Below are positions 1 through 7,198 of a stretch of DNA of 59,524 bases, piece after piece. The stretch is from NCBI GenBank assembly GCA_015064845.1, contig SVRL01000008.1, forward strand, positions 1 to 59,524, given 5' to 3'. The DNA is from Oscillospiraceae bacterium (lineage in GTDB: Bacteria > Bacillota > Clostridia > Oscillospirales > CAG-272). The position numbers and the translations under genes were made by a program. The notes under the pieces are model-generated. The model did not search any database. It had not been told where the DNA came from and worked only from the letters and a program-made list of their open reading frames with translations. Each line of letters starts with the position of its first letter. Position 1 is the stretch's first letter.

Positions 1-158
1 TATTGAAAAATGCTTCTAAGCCTTACATGCAGGATTACACCAATGTTGAAGAAATGAAAGCAGCAGCAGATGCTCTTTCTGAAAATGCATTCTTCAATGC
101 GGTTGTTAACGAACTCCAGGCTATGTGGGAGGCAAAGAAAGCTGAAATGGCTGAATAA
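1..158 (+). CDS. C-terminal end of an unidentified protein (5' truncated)
   Basis: An open frame enters from the left edge and stops at TAA 156-158. About 51 residues are visible. They are charged and probably helical, ending in MWEAKKAEMAE. I do not recognise the family from so short a tail; a solute-binding protein or a cytosolic enzyme are both possible. A strong intrinsic terminator follows 14 bases after the stop, so this is the last gene of its transcript and is not co-transcribed with the spoIIIA operon. Confidence 0.6.
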   Translation, partial: LKNASKPYMQDYTNVEEMKAAADALSENAFFNAVVNELQAMWEAKKAEMAE

Positions 159-171
159 TCAAATTCCTATA

Positions 172-203
172 AAAGATGCTTGCTTCGGCAAGCATCTTTT
201 TTT
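172..203 (+). terminator. Intrinsic terminator of the truncated upstream gene
   Basis: A perfect 12-bp stem (AAAGATGCTTGC with GCAAGCATCTTT) closes a TTCG tetraloop and runs into a T tract. It ends the transcript of the gene entering from the left edge. Confidence 0.92.
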
Positions 204-471
204 GAAAATTTTTATAAAATCGGTGCGGTTAAGCAATGCGTAAAATTGGAATACATTGCGATGTGACGGCAACCATCAGCGGCGATTCTCCGCTTTTTTA
301 ACCTATAGAAAATTGCGCAAAATGGACCTTGCCGTTTTGCATTGTTTGGATATAAGTAAAAGTCGGATAGGCAAGTAACTTCGAGTGGGCGTTGCCCACT
401 TTTTTATTTGAAAAGGAGTACTATTTTTAAGGACAAGTAAATATATATGGTACTATCAAAATAAAGAAAGG
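204..471 (+). other. Gene-free gap with two terminator-like hairpins; possible small RNA
   Basis: No credible coding sequence. There is a short hairpin near 278-299 (AGCGG/CCGCT, then six T) and a stronger one at 386-406 (GTGGGC GTT GCCCAC, then TTTTTT). Because the upstream gene already has its own terminator at 172-203, these could end one or two short non-coding transcripts. The stretch 366-402 resembles 44903-44939 elsewhere in the window (about 28 of 37 positions identical). A sigma-E promoter for spoIIIAA is expected somewhere before 471 but I could not place it with confidence. Confidence 0.4.
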
Positions 472-477
472 ATGATT

Positions 478-1404
478 ATGAAAATGGACGAAGAGTTTCT
501 GCGGATTTTAAAATATTTACCTGAAAAAGTTTCTGCGGCAGTTTTTCGTTTTGCATCCAATTTACACGGTAAAGAAGCTTATATTTCCGAAATTCGATTG
601 CGTACCAATGCGCCGGTTTCCGTTTCTTACGGAGAGAGAAACATCTGTCTTTTTGATGGAAAAAGCATTTTGTGCAATGAATTTGAAGTGGCGGAAACCT
701 TACAAAAGCTTTGTGAAGATTCGGTGCATACTTACAGTGAAACCTTGAAAGAAGGTTTTGTGGCGCTTGAAAACGGATATCGGATCGGTGTTTGCGGCAG
801 GGCGGGTGTTTCTGGAGATTCCATCAAAAGTATTTACGGTATTTCTTCTCTTTCCATACGTATTCCTCACCCGATCAGGAATATTTCTCAAAAAATCCAA
901 GCGTTATTATTTCGGGACGGGACTGTGGAAAGTGCGCTGTTTTATGCGCCGCCAAACGTTGGAAAAACAACGTTGATTCGGGATATGGCTTCTTCTTTTG
1001 CAGGGGGAAAATATCCCAAACGTGTGGCGTTAATTGACACGCGCGGAGAAATTTATATGAGAGAGATGTTTGAGAACCGTTTGGTTGACGTTTTGCGCGG
1101 ATATCCGCGAGCCAAAGGCATTGAAATTGCCACGCGAACACTTTCGCCCGAAGTGATTTTTTGTGATGAGATTGGGTCAGCAGAAGAAGCAAAAGCCATA
1201 CTCAGCGCGCAAAACAGCGGTGTTCCGCTGATTGCCACGGCGCATGCGGAAAGCAGAGAAGCATTATTTCGCCGCCCCAATATCCGTATGCTTTATGAAA
1301 ATGAAATTTTCCGTTATTATATTGGGTTAAAACGAAGAGCGGACGAAAGAAACTTTGCATTTGATATTTTTGATACGGCGATTTCCGCCGCTTCCGTGAT
1401 TTGA
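478..1404 (+). CDS. spoIIIAA: Stage III sporulation protein AA, ATPase
   Basis: SpoIIIAA is the cytoplasmic AAA-type ATPase of the SpoIIIA-SpoIIQ complex, made in the mother cell during engulfment and related to secretion ATPases. The P-loop is near residue 160 (APPNVGKTT), followed by LIDTRGEI and a Walker B-like FCDEIGS. The length of 308 residues is normal for the family. ATG 478 is preferred over the in-frame ATG 472 because the AAAGG ribosome binding site ends at 471 and leaves six bases. The usual first glycine of the P-loop is alanine here. It is the first gene of an eight-gene cluster in the standard order. Sigma-E control is expected from the family, not demonstrated here. Confidence 0.95.
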   Translation: MKMDEEFLRILKYLPEKVSAAVFRFASNLHGKEAYISEIRLRTNAPVSVSYGERNICLFDGKSILCNEFEVAETLQKLCEDSVHTYSETLKEGFVALENGYRIGVCGRAGVSGDSIKSIYGISSLSIRIPHPIRNISQKIQALLFRDGTVESALFYAPPNVGKTTLIRDMASSFAGGKYPKRVALIDTRGEIYMREMFENRLVDVLRGYPRAKGIEIATRTLSPEVIFCDEIGSAEEAKAILSAQNSGVPLIATAHAESREALFRRPNIRMLYENEIFRYYIGLKRRADERNFAFDIFDTAISAASVI

Positions 1405-1423
1405 AGACGGAGGTGTTTAGAAT

Positions 1424-1927
1424 TTGAAATGGATCGGTGCTGTTCTTTGCTTTCTGACTTCGCTTTCCCTCGGATGGATGGCAGGAAAAAACGAAAGAAA
1501 AAGAACGGAAGAATGTGAAGCTTTTTTGGAGCTTTTCGTTTATATTCAGAACCAAGTCGGGTATTTTTTGGCACCGACAAAACTGATGTATAAAAATTTT
1601 CATCATGAAGTTTTGAAAAAAACGGGATTTTTGGACGCATTATGTGCACATGAATCGGATGAGGTCTATTTTGATGCATGGGAAACCGCGCTCAAGGAAT
1701 CACGCGGAAATCTGAGGCTTTCCGAATCTCAGTTTGAAATGGTTCGTTCCTTCGGCGCGTGTATTGGAAAGAGCAATGAGGAACTTCAATTGAAACATTT
1801 GGAATACCATACCAAGACATTTCGCGCAGAAACGGAAAAACAAAAGAAACAAATGCAAAAAAATATCAAGCTTTACAGAACGCTCGGCTTTTCCGCGGGG
1901 GCGGCGATTTTAATTCTTGTGATTTGA
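1424..1927 (+). CDS. spoIIIAB: Stage III sporulation protein AB
   Basis: SpoIIIAB is a bitopic membrane protein of the mother-cell sporulation channel, thought to serve as a platform for the SpoIIIAA ATPase, related to GspF-type proteins. The sequence has an N-terminal hydrophobic segment (GAVLCFLTSLSLGWMAG), a charged helical middle, and a C-terminal hydrophobic segment (TLGFSAGAAILILVI) that ends the protein, as usual for this family. The start is TTG 1424, about ten bases after GGAGG; no ATG is suitably placed. It lies 19 bases after spoIIIAA and its length of 167 residues is typical. Confidence 0.93.
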   Translation: MKWIGAVLCFLTSLSLGWMAGKNERKRTEECEAFLELFVYIQNQVGYFLAPTKLMYKNFHHEVLKKTGFLDALCAHESDEVYFDAWETALKESRGNLRLSESQFEMVRSFGACIGKSNEELQLKHLEYHTKTFRAETEKQKKQMQKNIKLYRTLGFSAGAAILILVI

Positions 1928-1963
1928 AAAGACGAATATCACGGAATGCTTGGAGGTGTTTTT

Positions 1964-2158
1964 TTGAATACTGAACTTTTAATGAAGGTTGCGGGAATCG
2001 GTATTCTCGTAACGGTTGCATATCAGATTTTACATAAATCGGGCAGAGATGAACAAGCTATGCTCGTTTCACTTGCTGGTTTGATTATCGTTCTTTTTAT
2101 GCTTGTGCAGGAAATCGGAGGACTTTTCGAATCTGTGGAAAGTATATTCGGGTTATGA
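1964..2158 (+). CDS. spoIIIAC: Stage III sporulation protein AC
   Basis: A small membrane protein (64 residues) of the SpoIIIA complex. It shows two hydrophobic helices separated by the strongly conserved SGRDEQA loop, followed by the LAGLIIVLF helix and ending in FGL, all hallmarks of SpoIIIAC. An upstream in-frame ATG at 1946 lies on top of the ribosome binding site, so TTG 1964 (eight bases after TGGAGG) is the better start and gives the expected family length. Its stop codon overlaps the start of spoIIIAD (ATGA), so the two are translationally coupled. Confidence 0.93.
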   Translation: MNTELLMKVAGIGILVTVAYQILHKSGRDEQAMLVSLAGLIIVLFMLVQEIGGLFESVESIFGL

Positions 2159-2538
2159 CGGTTTTGCAAGTATGCGGATTTGCGCTTCTGGGCGTTGCCG
2201 TTGTTTTGATCTTGCGCGGATTTCGTCCTGAATATGCGACTGTTGCAGGGATTGCCGTGGGTATGCTTTTACTCTTCGGAACGCTTTCACCGTTGAAAAC
2301 GGTTATGGATTCCATTACATCGGTTGCTGCACATACGGGTTTTTCCGTATATTCTTCCGTGATTTTGAAATCTATGGGAATCGGTATATTGGCGCAAACA
2401 ACGGCTGACGTTTGCAGAGACAGCGGTGTGGGAATGATTGCATCCAAGGTGGAATTTGCTGCCAAGATCATTATTTTATTGCTCTGCGTTCCGATTTTGC
2501 AAACGTTGATGTCTTTGATCGAAGGTTTTTTGAAATGA
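2155..2538 (+). CDS. spoIIIAD: Stage III sporulation protein AD
   Basis: An integral membrane protein of 127 residues in the SpoIIIA channel, partly similar to SpoIIIAC. Hydrophobic segments lie near residues 4-22, 30-45, 70-85 and 103-120. The RDSG and FAAKIIILLLCVPILQ segments fit the family. Its ATG overlaps the spoIIIAC stop by four bases and its own TGA overlaps the ATG of spoIIIAE, so AC, AD and AE are tightly coupled, probably to keep membrane subunits in proportion. Confidence 0.93.
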   Translation: MTVLQVCGFALLGVAVVLILRGFRPEYATVAGIAVGMLLLFGTLSPLKTVMDSITSVAAHTGFSVYSSVILKSMGIGILAQTTADVCRDSGVGMIASKVEFAAKIIILLLCVPILQTLMSLIEGFLK

Positions 2539-3638
2539 AAAAAAGATGTTTGAAGCGAGTTGTTTTATTGATTACCGTGATATTTTTTCTTTGCAGTTTT
2601 CCTGTTTTTGCGGAAGGTGCTTCCGAAGAAAGCCGTGTCAATATTACCGTTCCCGAAGAGCTTCGGGATTATTTGCCGGATGACGTGGAGAATTTCTGGG
2701 CGGTAGATGTGATGGAACGTTTTGATTTCGGATTTTTTTCGAAAACAGGCATGAAAATATTGATGGAAGCGGCACCGGAAGCTGCAAAACTTTTTGCCAT
2801 GCTTTTAGGGGTTTTATTGCTTTGCGCGGTTCTGGGTGTTGTCAAGCGTACGGTTACCGTTCCGGGTTTGCAGGTTGCCATGGATCTTGTGAGTATGGTT
2901 TGCATTGCAAGCGCTGTTTTTGCGGTAACGGAAGGTGTTTTTTCTTTGGCGGAGGAATTCATTTTTTCGATTTCTTCGTTTATGTCAAGCATAACGCCGA
3001 CAATGGCGGGATTTATGATCGCCCGAGGAGAAGTTACGTCGGCAGCAGTCATTTCGGGCGTGATTTTCACGGCGGTATCTCTTTTGGAACGCATTGTTGC
3101 GGAAATACTTTTTCCTTTGATCCGTCTTTCTTTGTGTATGTCGCTTGTAACCAATCTTTTTGGACTTCCCGGTATTTCGGGGATTGCTCCTTCCGTGAAA
3201 AAAATGATCTCCTACGTATTTGGGTTTGTAACGGCATCTCTTTCGGCAGTTTTGATGTTTCAAAGAATCATTGCGAAAAGCACGGATTCTTTGGCCATGC
3301 GCGGCATTAAATTTGCGGTCGGACAATTTGTTCCTTTCGTTGGCGGCGCTGTGAATGAAGCGCTTTCCACGGTCATCGGAGGCATTGGAACGATCAAAGC
3401 CGCTACGGGGATAACGGGTGCCGTTACCGTATGTCTGATTGCGGCGGTTCCGGTCATACGAATGCTTTTACATAAAACCTTTGTTGAATGGATTTCTGTT
3501 TTTGCAGGGATTCTCGGACTTTCAGGCGAAGGAAAACTGATGAGTGAAATTGCATCTTATCTCGGTTATGTGGCGGCGATTATGGCGATCTCTGCGGTCT
3601 TTTTTATTCTTTCGCTTTCCATGATGGCATCGGTATAA
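2535..3638 (+). CDS. spoIIIAE: Stage III sporulation protein AE
   Basis: The large polytopic membrane component of the SpoIIIA complex (367 residues). It begins with a cleavable-looking signal peptide (basic MKKRCLKR, hydrophobic VVLLITVIFFLCSFP, then VFAEG), an extracytoplasmic domain of about 80 residues, and then a run of hydrophobic helices to the C terminus. The start is ATG 2535, overlapping the spoIIIAD stop; the open frame extends further upstream but only inside spoIIIAD. Family members are close to 390 residues, so this copy is nearly full length. Confidence 0.94.
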   Translation: MKKRCLKRVVLLITVIFFLCSFPVFAEGASEESRVNITVPEELRDYLPDDVENFWAVDVMERFDFGFFSKTGMKILMEAAPEAAKLFAMLLGVLLLCAVLGVVKRTVTVPGLQVAMDLVSMVCIASAVFAVTEGVFSLAEEFIFSISSFMSSITPTMAGFMIARGEVTSAAVISGVIFTAVSLLERIVAEILFPLIRLSLCMSLVTNLFGLPGISGIAPSVKKMISYVFGFVTASLSAVLMFQRIIAKSTDSLAMRGIKFAVGQFVPFVGGAVNEALSTVIGGIGTIKAATGITGAVTVCLIAAVPVIRMLLHKTFVEWISVFAGILGLSGEGKLMSEIASYLGYVAAIMAISAVFFILSLSMMASV

Positions 3639-3675
3639 AAGTTTGAACAATATTCAATTCATGAAGGAGGCGGTT

Positions 3676-4170
3676 ATGCGGGAATGGATTTCATATCTTG
3701 GCGAAATCGTGTTGGTTACGGCAGTTTCCGGACTGCTTTATACCGTTTCGCCCGAAGGGAATCTGAAGAAACATCTGCATTTTGTGATCTCGCTTTGTAT
3801 CGTGGTTTCTTTGGCGGTTCCCATGTTTTCCATGGTGATGGATTTACCTGAGATTTTTGAAAAAAGCTTTGAGGAAGCGGAAAGGGGAGAAGTAGGGACA
3901 AATGAAAAATTAGAGGATTCTTTGATTTCTGTCAGTAAAAAGGAGATTGAAAAAGCAATCGCTTCCTATATTGCGGGAAAATATGCGATTGCGGAAACGG
4001 AAATTTTCGTGGAAACGGTTTTGGATGCGGAAAACCCGGAGTCGATTGAGATTCGGGAAATTCATATCGAGATTGGCGGAGAATGTTCGGTATCCTTTGA
4101 AAAAATCCGAAGCGATCTGGAGGAAATGTTTCTCGGCAAAAGCCGCGTTACGGTTTCTTCCGCGAAATGA
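3676..4170 (+). CDS. spoIIIAF: Stage III sporulation protein AF
   Basis: SpoIIIAF has two N-terminal membrane helices (near residues 8-25 and 33-52) and a C-terminal ring-building-motif-like domain in the intermembrane space of the forespore. The helix pair, the SPEGNLKKHLHFVISLCIVVSL linker region and the acidic C-terminal domain fit the family. ATG 3676 is chosen because AAGGAGG lies six bases upstream; an in-frame ATG at 3661 overlaps that site. It sits 37 bases after spoIIIAE in the same operon. The length of 164 residues is slightly short for the family. Confidence 0.88.
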   Translation: MREWISYLGEIVLVTAVSGLLYTVSPEGNLKKHLHFVISLCIVVSLAVPMFSMVMDLPEIFEKSFEEAERGEVGTNEKLEDSLISVSKKEIEKAIASYIAGKYAIAETEIFVETVLDAENPESIEIREIHIEIGGECSVSFEKIRSDLEEMFLGKSRVTVSSAK

Positions 4171-4212
4171 AATGCAGAAACAAACGGGCGTTGCCCGCAA
4201 GGAGGTGCTGTT

Positions 4213-4716
4213 TTGCAATTTTTGGAAGGACTTTCGGGAAAGAAGAAAAGTCTGATCTTGGCAATCGCGGGGATCGTTGGACTTTTATTGATTCTTTTCG
4301 GTACGTTTGGAGAAAAGAAAGACGAAAATGAAGAAAATTCAAAAAATACGAAAGAAAATATCTCAACTTTGGAATATATTGAACACTTGGAGAATAAAAT
4401 CGGAAACATAGCAGAACAAATCACGGGTTCGGGCAATGTCCGCGTGATCGTGAGCGTTTCTTCGGGAACGGAATACATATACGTTTCCAATGAGAAGCAG
4501 GGAGAAAATTCTTCCTCGAAGGAATATATCACGGTCCGTACGGAAAACGGCGCAGACGAGTTGATTTTGTTCAAGGAAATCTATCCTCAGGTGACGGGTG
4601 TTTCCATTGCTTGCAAAGGAGGCGACTCTGTGGAAATCCAAGCGAAATTAATTGCAGTCATTTCCACGTCGCTGAATATCGGAAGCAATCGGATTTGCAT
4701 TGTGGGCATTCGATGA
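4213..4716 (+). CDS. spoIIIAG: Stage III sporulation protein AG
   Basis: SpoIIIAG forms the large mother-cell ring of the feeding channel. The protein has a short basic cytoplasmic N terminus, one membrane helix (LILAIAGIVGLLLILFG), a low-complexity Asn/Glu linker, and a C-terminal ring-building domain with the conserved ending SSGTEYIYV ... TGVSIACKGGDS ... LNIGSNRICIVGI. Translation starts at TTG 4213, seven bases after AAGGAGG. A small GC-rich hairpin (CGGGC GTT GCCCG, 4185-4197) sits immediately before the ribosome binding site and could modulate translation. Confidence 0.93.
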   Translation: MQFLEGLSGKKKSLILAIAGIVGLLLILFGTFGEKKDENEENSKNTKENISTLEYIEHLENKIGNIAEQITGSGNVRVIVSVSSGTEYIYVSNEKQGENSSSKEYITVRTENGADELILFKEIYPQVTGVSIACKGGDSVEIQAKLIAVISTSLNIGSNRICIVGIR

Positions 4717-4755
4717 TAGAAATAATAATTTATAATTCAAAAGGAGATTTGAATC

Positions 4756-5427
4756 ATGAGAAACGAAGAAAGAGCAGCCTTGAGAGCAGGCGCAACCGAA
4801 GAGGTTGAAGAAACCGCGAGTGTTTTGGAACTTCCCGAAACCGAAGAAAAAGAATTCAAATTCAAAAGCATTTTCACAAACGGCGAAAACGGTATCAAAA
4901 AGTTTGGTATCCGCAATATCGTGATCGTGCTTTCCGTATTGCTCATCGGCGCGGCAGTATTTGTCAACTGGACGATTTTCGGTGGCAATAAGGGTGGCGA
5001 TGATGCAACAAACGGCGGTGATTCCGCGCTTGTCGGCGGTAATACGGATAATGGCGGTGCAAACGGCAATACCAATGAAACGGTAGATTTCTTTGCAGCT
5101 TCCCAGATCGAACGTCAGCGCGCAAGAGACGAAGCAATCGAAGTTTTGCAGAACGTTGTTGATGATGCAACCTCTCTCGATGCGGCAAAAGAACAGGCTC
5201 TTGCCGAAATCGCAGCAATCGCCGCAAACATTGAAACCGAAGCAAACATTGAATCTTTGATCAAAGCAAAAGGCTTTGAAGAGTGCGTTGCCGTTATCAG
5301 CGGAGATAAAGCGAACATCGTTGTTAAGAGCGAAGGTCTGAGACCCAATCAGCTCTCCCAGATTCTTGAAATCGTTTATCTTCAGGCGAATATCCTTCCC
5401 GCAAACGTAACCATTTCCGAAAAGTAA
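4756..5427 (+). CDS. spoIIIAH: Stage III sporulation protein AH
   Basis: SpoIIIAH is the mother-cell partner of the forespore protein SpoIIQ; together they form the cross-membrane channel. The sequence has an acidic cytoplasmic N terminus, one helix (IRNIVIVLSVLLIGAAVFV, about residues 52-70), a Gly/Asn-rich linker and a C-terminal YscJ/FliF-like ring-building domain (EECVAVISGDKANIVVKSEG). It is the last gene of the spoIIIA operon, with AAAAGGAG nine bases before its ATG. The 223-residue length is normal. A terminator follows at 5450. Confidence 0.94.
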   Translation: MRNEERAALRAGATEEVEETASVLELPETEEKEFKFKSIFTNGENGIKKFGIRNIVIVLSVLLIGAAVFVNWTIFGGNKGGDDATNGGDSALVGGNTDNGGANGNTNETVDFFAASQIERQRARDEAIEVLQNVVDDATSLDAAKEQALAEIAAIAANIETEANIESLIKAKGFEECVAVISGDKANIVVKSEGLRPNQLSQILEIVYLQANILPANVTISEK

Positions 5428-5449
5428 ACGACGGATTCCATACAAAAGA

Positions 5450-5473
5450 ACCCCGGCAGATAACTGTCGGGGT
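5450..5473. terminator. Terminator between convergent transcripts
   Basis: A ten-bp stem (ACCCCGGCAG with CTGTCGGGGT, one G-T pair) closes an ATAA loop. The minus strand is followed by TTCTTTT, so it best serves the minus-strand gene ending at 5487; in the plus direction it may also end the spoIIIA operon, though the T tract there is weak. Confidence 0.7.
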
Positions 5474-5486
5474 ATTATTCATTCGG

Positions 5487-6161
5487 TCATATTTTCATGT
5501 TTTGAATAAACGTTATGGATTCCGGCGTTTCATTGAACGAATCCTGATATTGATGTCTTGCAAGGATATTGTTTAATTTCCCCGTATAATTCGGCAGGCA
5601 GATTTGTTTTGCCGTTTCAAGACGTTGTTTTGCTTCATCTTTTTTTCCGTAATGCAGAGCAATTACCATGCCGGCGACAGCCAGACGAAATTCACTGTTT
5701 ACAAAAGATTTTGAAAATGCATCGATTTTTTCATAGCACAGAAACCAGTCTTCCAATTCCTTTGAATATTGAAAGGCATCGATGTGCAATTTCATCCAGA
5801 GTAAATCTTTGGAGAGTTCCTCGATGTAATCTTGTTGTTCGGAGCCCAATACCGCTTTTGCTGACAAATAGGCATCGAACGCTTTTTGATATTCCCGCGC
5901 TTTTTCGTATATATGTCCTATATACAAATAAGATGTGTATGTGGAAAACCATCCGTCTTCAAAATTTTCAAGACCGTATTTTATCAATTTGACTGCTTGT
6001 TCTGCATATTCGCATGGAAATCGAATGGCAGTTGTATAGCAATGTTGGCGTTTTGAAAAAGGTGTACGGACTTTTTTCAAGAGTTTTTCATATTCGATAA
6101 AATCTTCATCCGTCATTCCATTCAGAATGATTTCTGTTTCAAATTGATCGATTTTGCTCAT
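5487..6161 (-). CDS. Hypothetical helical (TPR-like) protein
   Basis: Function not recognised. The 224-residue protein is soluble, with no signal peptide or membrane helix, and appears all-helical. Segments such as YTSYLYIGHIYEKAREYQKAFDAYLSAKAVLG have the size and spacing of a tetratricopeptide repeat, and the LAVAGMVIALHYGKKDEAKQRLETA segment resembles another. Such proteins usually mediate protein-protein contacts. GAGAGG precedes the ATG at a suitable distance. It is transcribed alone, between the convergent spoIIIA operon and the terminator of the mscS-like gene. Confidence 0.6.
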   Translation of the reverse strand: MSKIDQFETEIILNGMTDEDFIEYEKLLKKVRTPFSKRQHCYTTAIRFPCEYAEQAVKLIKYGLENFEDGWFSTYTSYLYIGHIYEKAREYQKAFDAYLSAKAVLGSEQQDYIEELSKDLLWMKLHIDAFQYSKELEDWFLCYEKIDAFSKSFVNSEFRLAVAGMVIALHYGKKDEAKQRLETAKQICLPNYTGKLNNILARHQYQDSFNETPESITFIQNMKI

Positions 6162-6210
6162 CTGATTAACCTCTCAAAATTTTTATAAAGAATATTGATT
6201 TTATTATATC

Positions 6211-6245
6211 AAAAAAACAGCAGAGAAACAAGGTCTCTGCTGTTA
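6211..6245 (-). terminator. Terminator of the mscS-like gene
   Basis: On the minus strand a ten-bp stem (ACAGCAGAGA with TCTCTGCTGT) is followed by seven T. It lies directly after the stop of the MscS-family gene. Confidence 0.9.
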
Positions 6246-6250
6246 AAAAT

Positions 6251-7099
6251 TTATTTTTCCGTATTGTCGCCGTTATTGATATGTACGTCAAGCTGTTTAT
6301 AGGGAATTGTAATGCCGCGGCCGTCAAAAATTTGCTTGGAAGCTTCAAGAAGATCGAAGTAAACGGTCCAATAATCAACGTTTTTTACCCATGTACGGAA
6401 ATAAATCACAAGTGCATCTTCCGTTTGTTCTCCAATGCGTACGAATATGGGATGATCGGGGTCCTCATGGATCACAAGCTCATGCATATCCGCAAGATCG
6501 TGGAGCGTTTCTTTTGCCAGTTCAATATCGGAATCGAGAGCGATTCTGATTTTAAGATCCACGCGGCGGAGTTCGTTTGTGCTGTAGTCAATAACGGAGG
6601 AATTGGAAATCGTTCCGTTGGGAATGGTAACAACCTTATTATCAAAAGTTGTAATGGAGGTGTAGAAAATACCGATGTCGGTAACGGTGCCGAGATAGGA
6701 GCCTGTTTCAATGCAGTCTCCGATGCGGAAAGGTTTGAAGACCAGAATCATGATACCGCCCGCAAAGTTGGAAAGACTGCCCTGCAAAGCAAGACCGATC
6801 ACAAGACCGCAGGAAGCAATCACAGCGGCAATCGTTGCGGCAGGAATACCGATGTTTGCGGTAATGATTGCGGCAAGCAGAACGTAAAGCGAAACTTTGA
6901 TGATATCAATGATGAGTGTTTGCGTATTGCGGTCAAGTTTGTTGAATTTTTTACCTTTGGAAACCGTTTTGATGATGCATTTGATTACAAAGGGACCGAT
7001 CAGAAGAATCAAAAGAGTTCCGAGAATTTTGAAACCGTAAGCAACTGCGAAATTCAAAAGACCGTTCCAAAGATTAACGAGAAATTGTTCAAAGTTCAT
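6251..7099 (-). CDS. mscS: Small-conductance mechanosensitive channel, MscS family
   Basis: MscS channels open on membrane tension and release solutes during hypo-osmotic shock. The 282-residue protein has three membrane helices (about 18-38, 65-85 and 88-110). The pore-lining third helix carries the Gly/Ala-rich pattern GLVIGLALQGSLSNFAGG that is diagnostic of the family. The cytoplasmic beta domain (FKPFRIGDCIETGSYLGTV) and the alpha/beta domain follow. AGAGG precedes the ATG. It is a single-gene unit with its own terminator at 6211; the palindrome at 7154 separates it from aspS. Confidence 0.93.
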   Translation of the reverse strand: MNFEQFLVNLWNGLLNFAVAYGFKILGTLLILLIGPFVIKCIIKTVSKGKKFNKLDRNTQTLIIDIIKVSLYVLLAAIITANIGIPAATIAAVIASCGLVIGLALQGSLSNFAGGIMILVFKPFRIGDCIETGSYLGTVTDIGIFYTSITTFDNKVVTIPNGTISNSSVIDYSTNELRRVDLKIRIALDSDIELAKETLHDLADMHELVIHEDPDHPIFVRIGEQTEDALVIYFRTWVKNVDYWTVYFDLLEASKQIFDGRGITIPYKQLDVHINNGDNTEK

Positions 7100-7153
7100 T
7101 TTTGAAAAACCTCTTTTTCATGATGTTGAATTTTAATAAGATTGAATGGATTG

Positions 7154-7184
7154 AAAATTCGGGAATGTTGCATTCCCGAATTTT
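7154..7184. terminator. Terminator of the hisS-aspS operon
   Basis: A perfect 14-bp stem with a 3-nt loop, AAAATTCGGGAATG (7154-7167) pairing with CATTCCCGAATTTT (7171-7184). It lies 15 bases after the aspS stop on the minus strand, and the stem ends are A/T runs in both directions. Confidence 0.88.
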
Positions 7185-7198
7185 TTGAAAAATAAAAG

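Noticed and set aside
5450-5473. Similarity of the hairpins at 5450 and 27029 (both with CTGTCGGGG) as a dispersed repeat
   Set aside because: Only the GC core is shared; loops and flanks differ. Both work as ordinary terminators between convergent genes.
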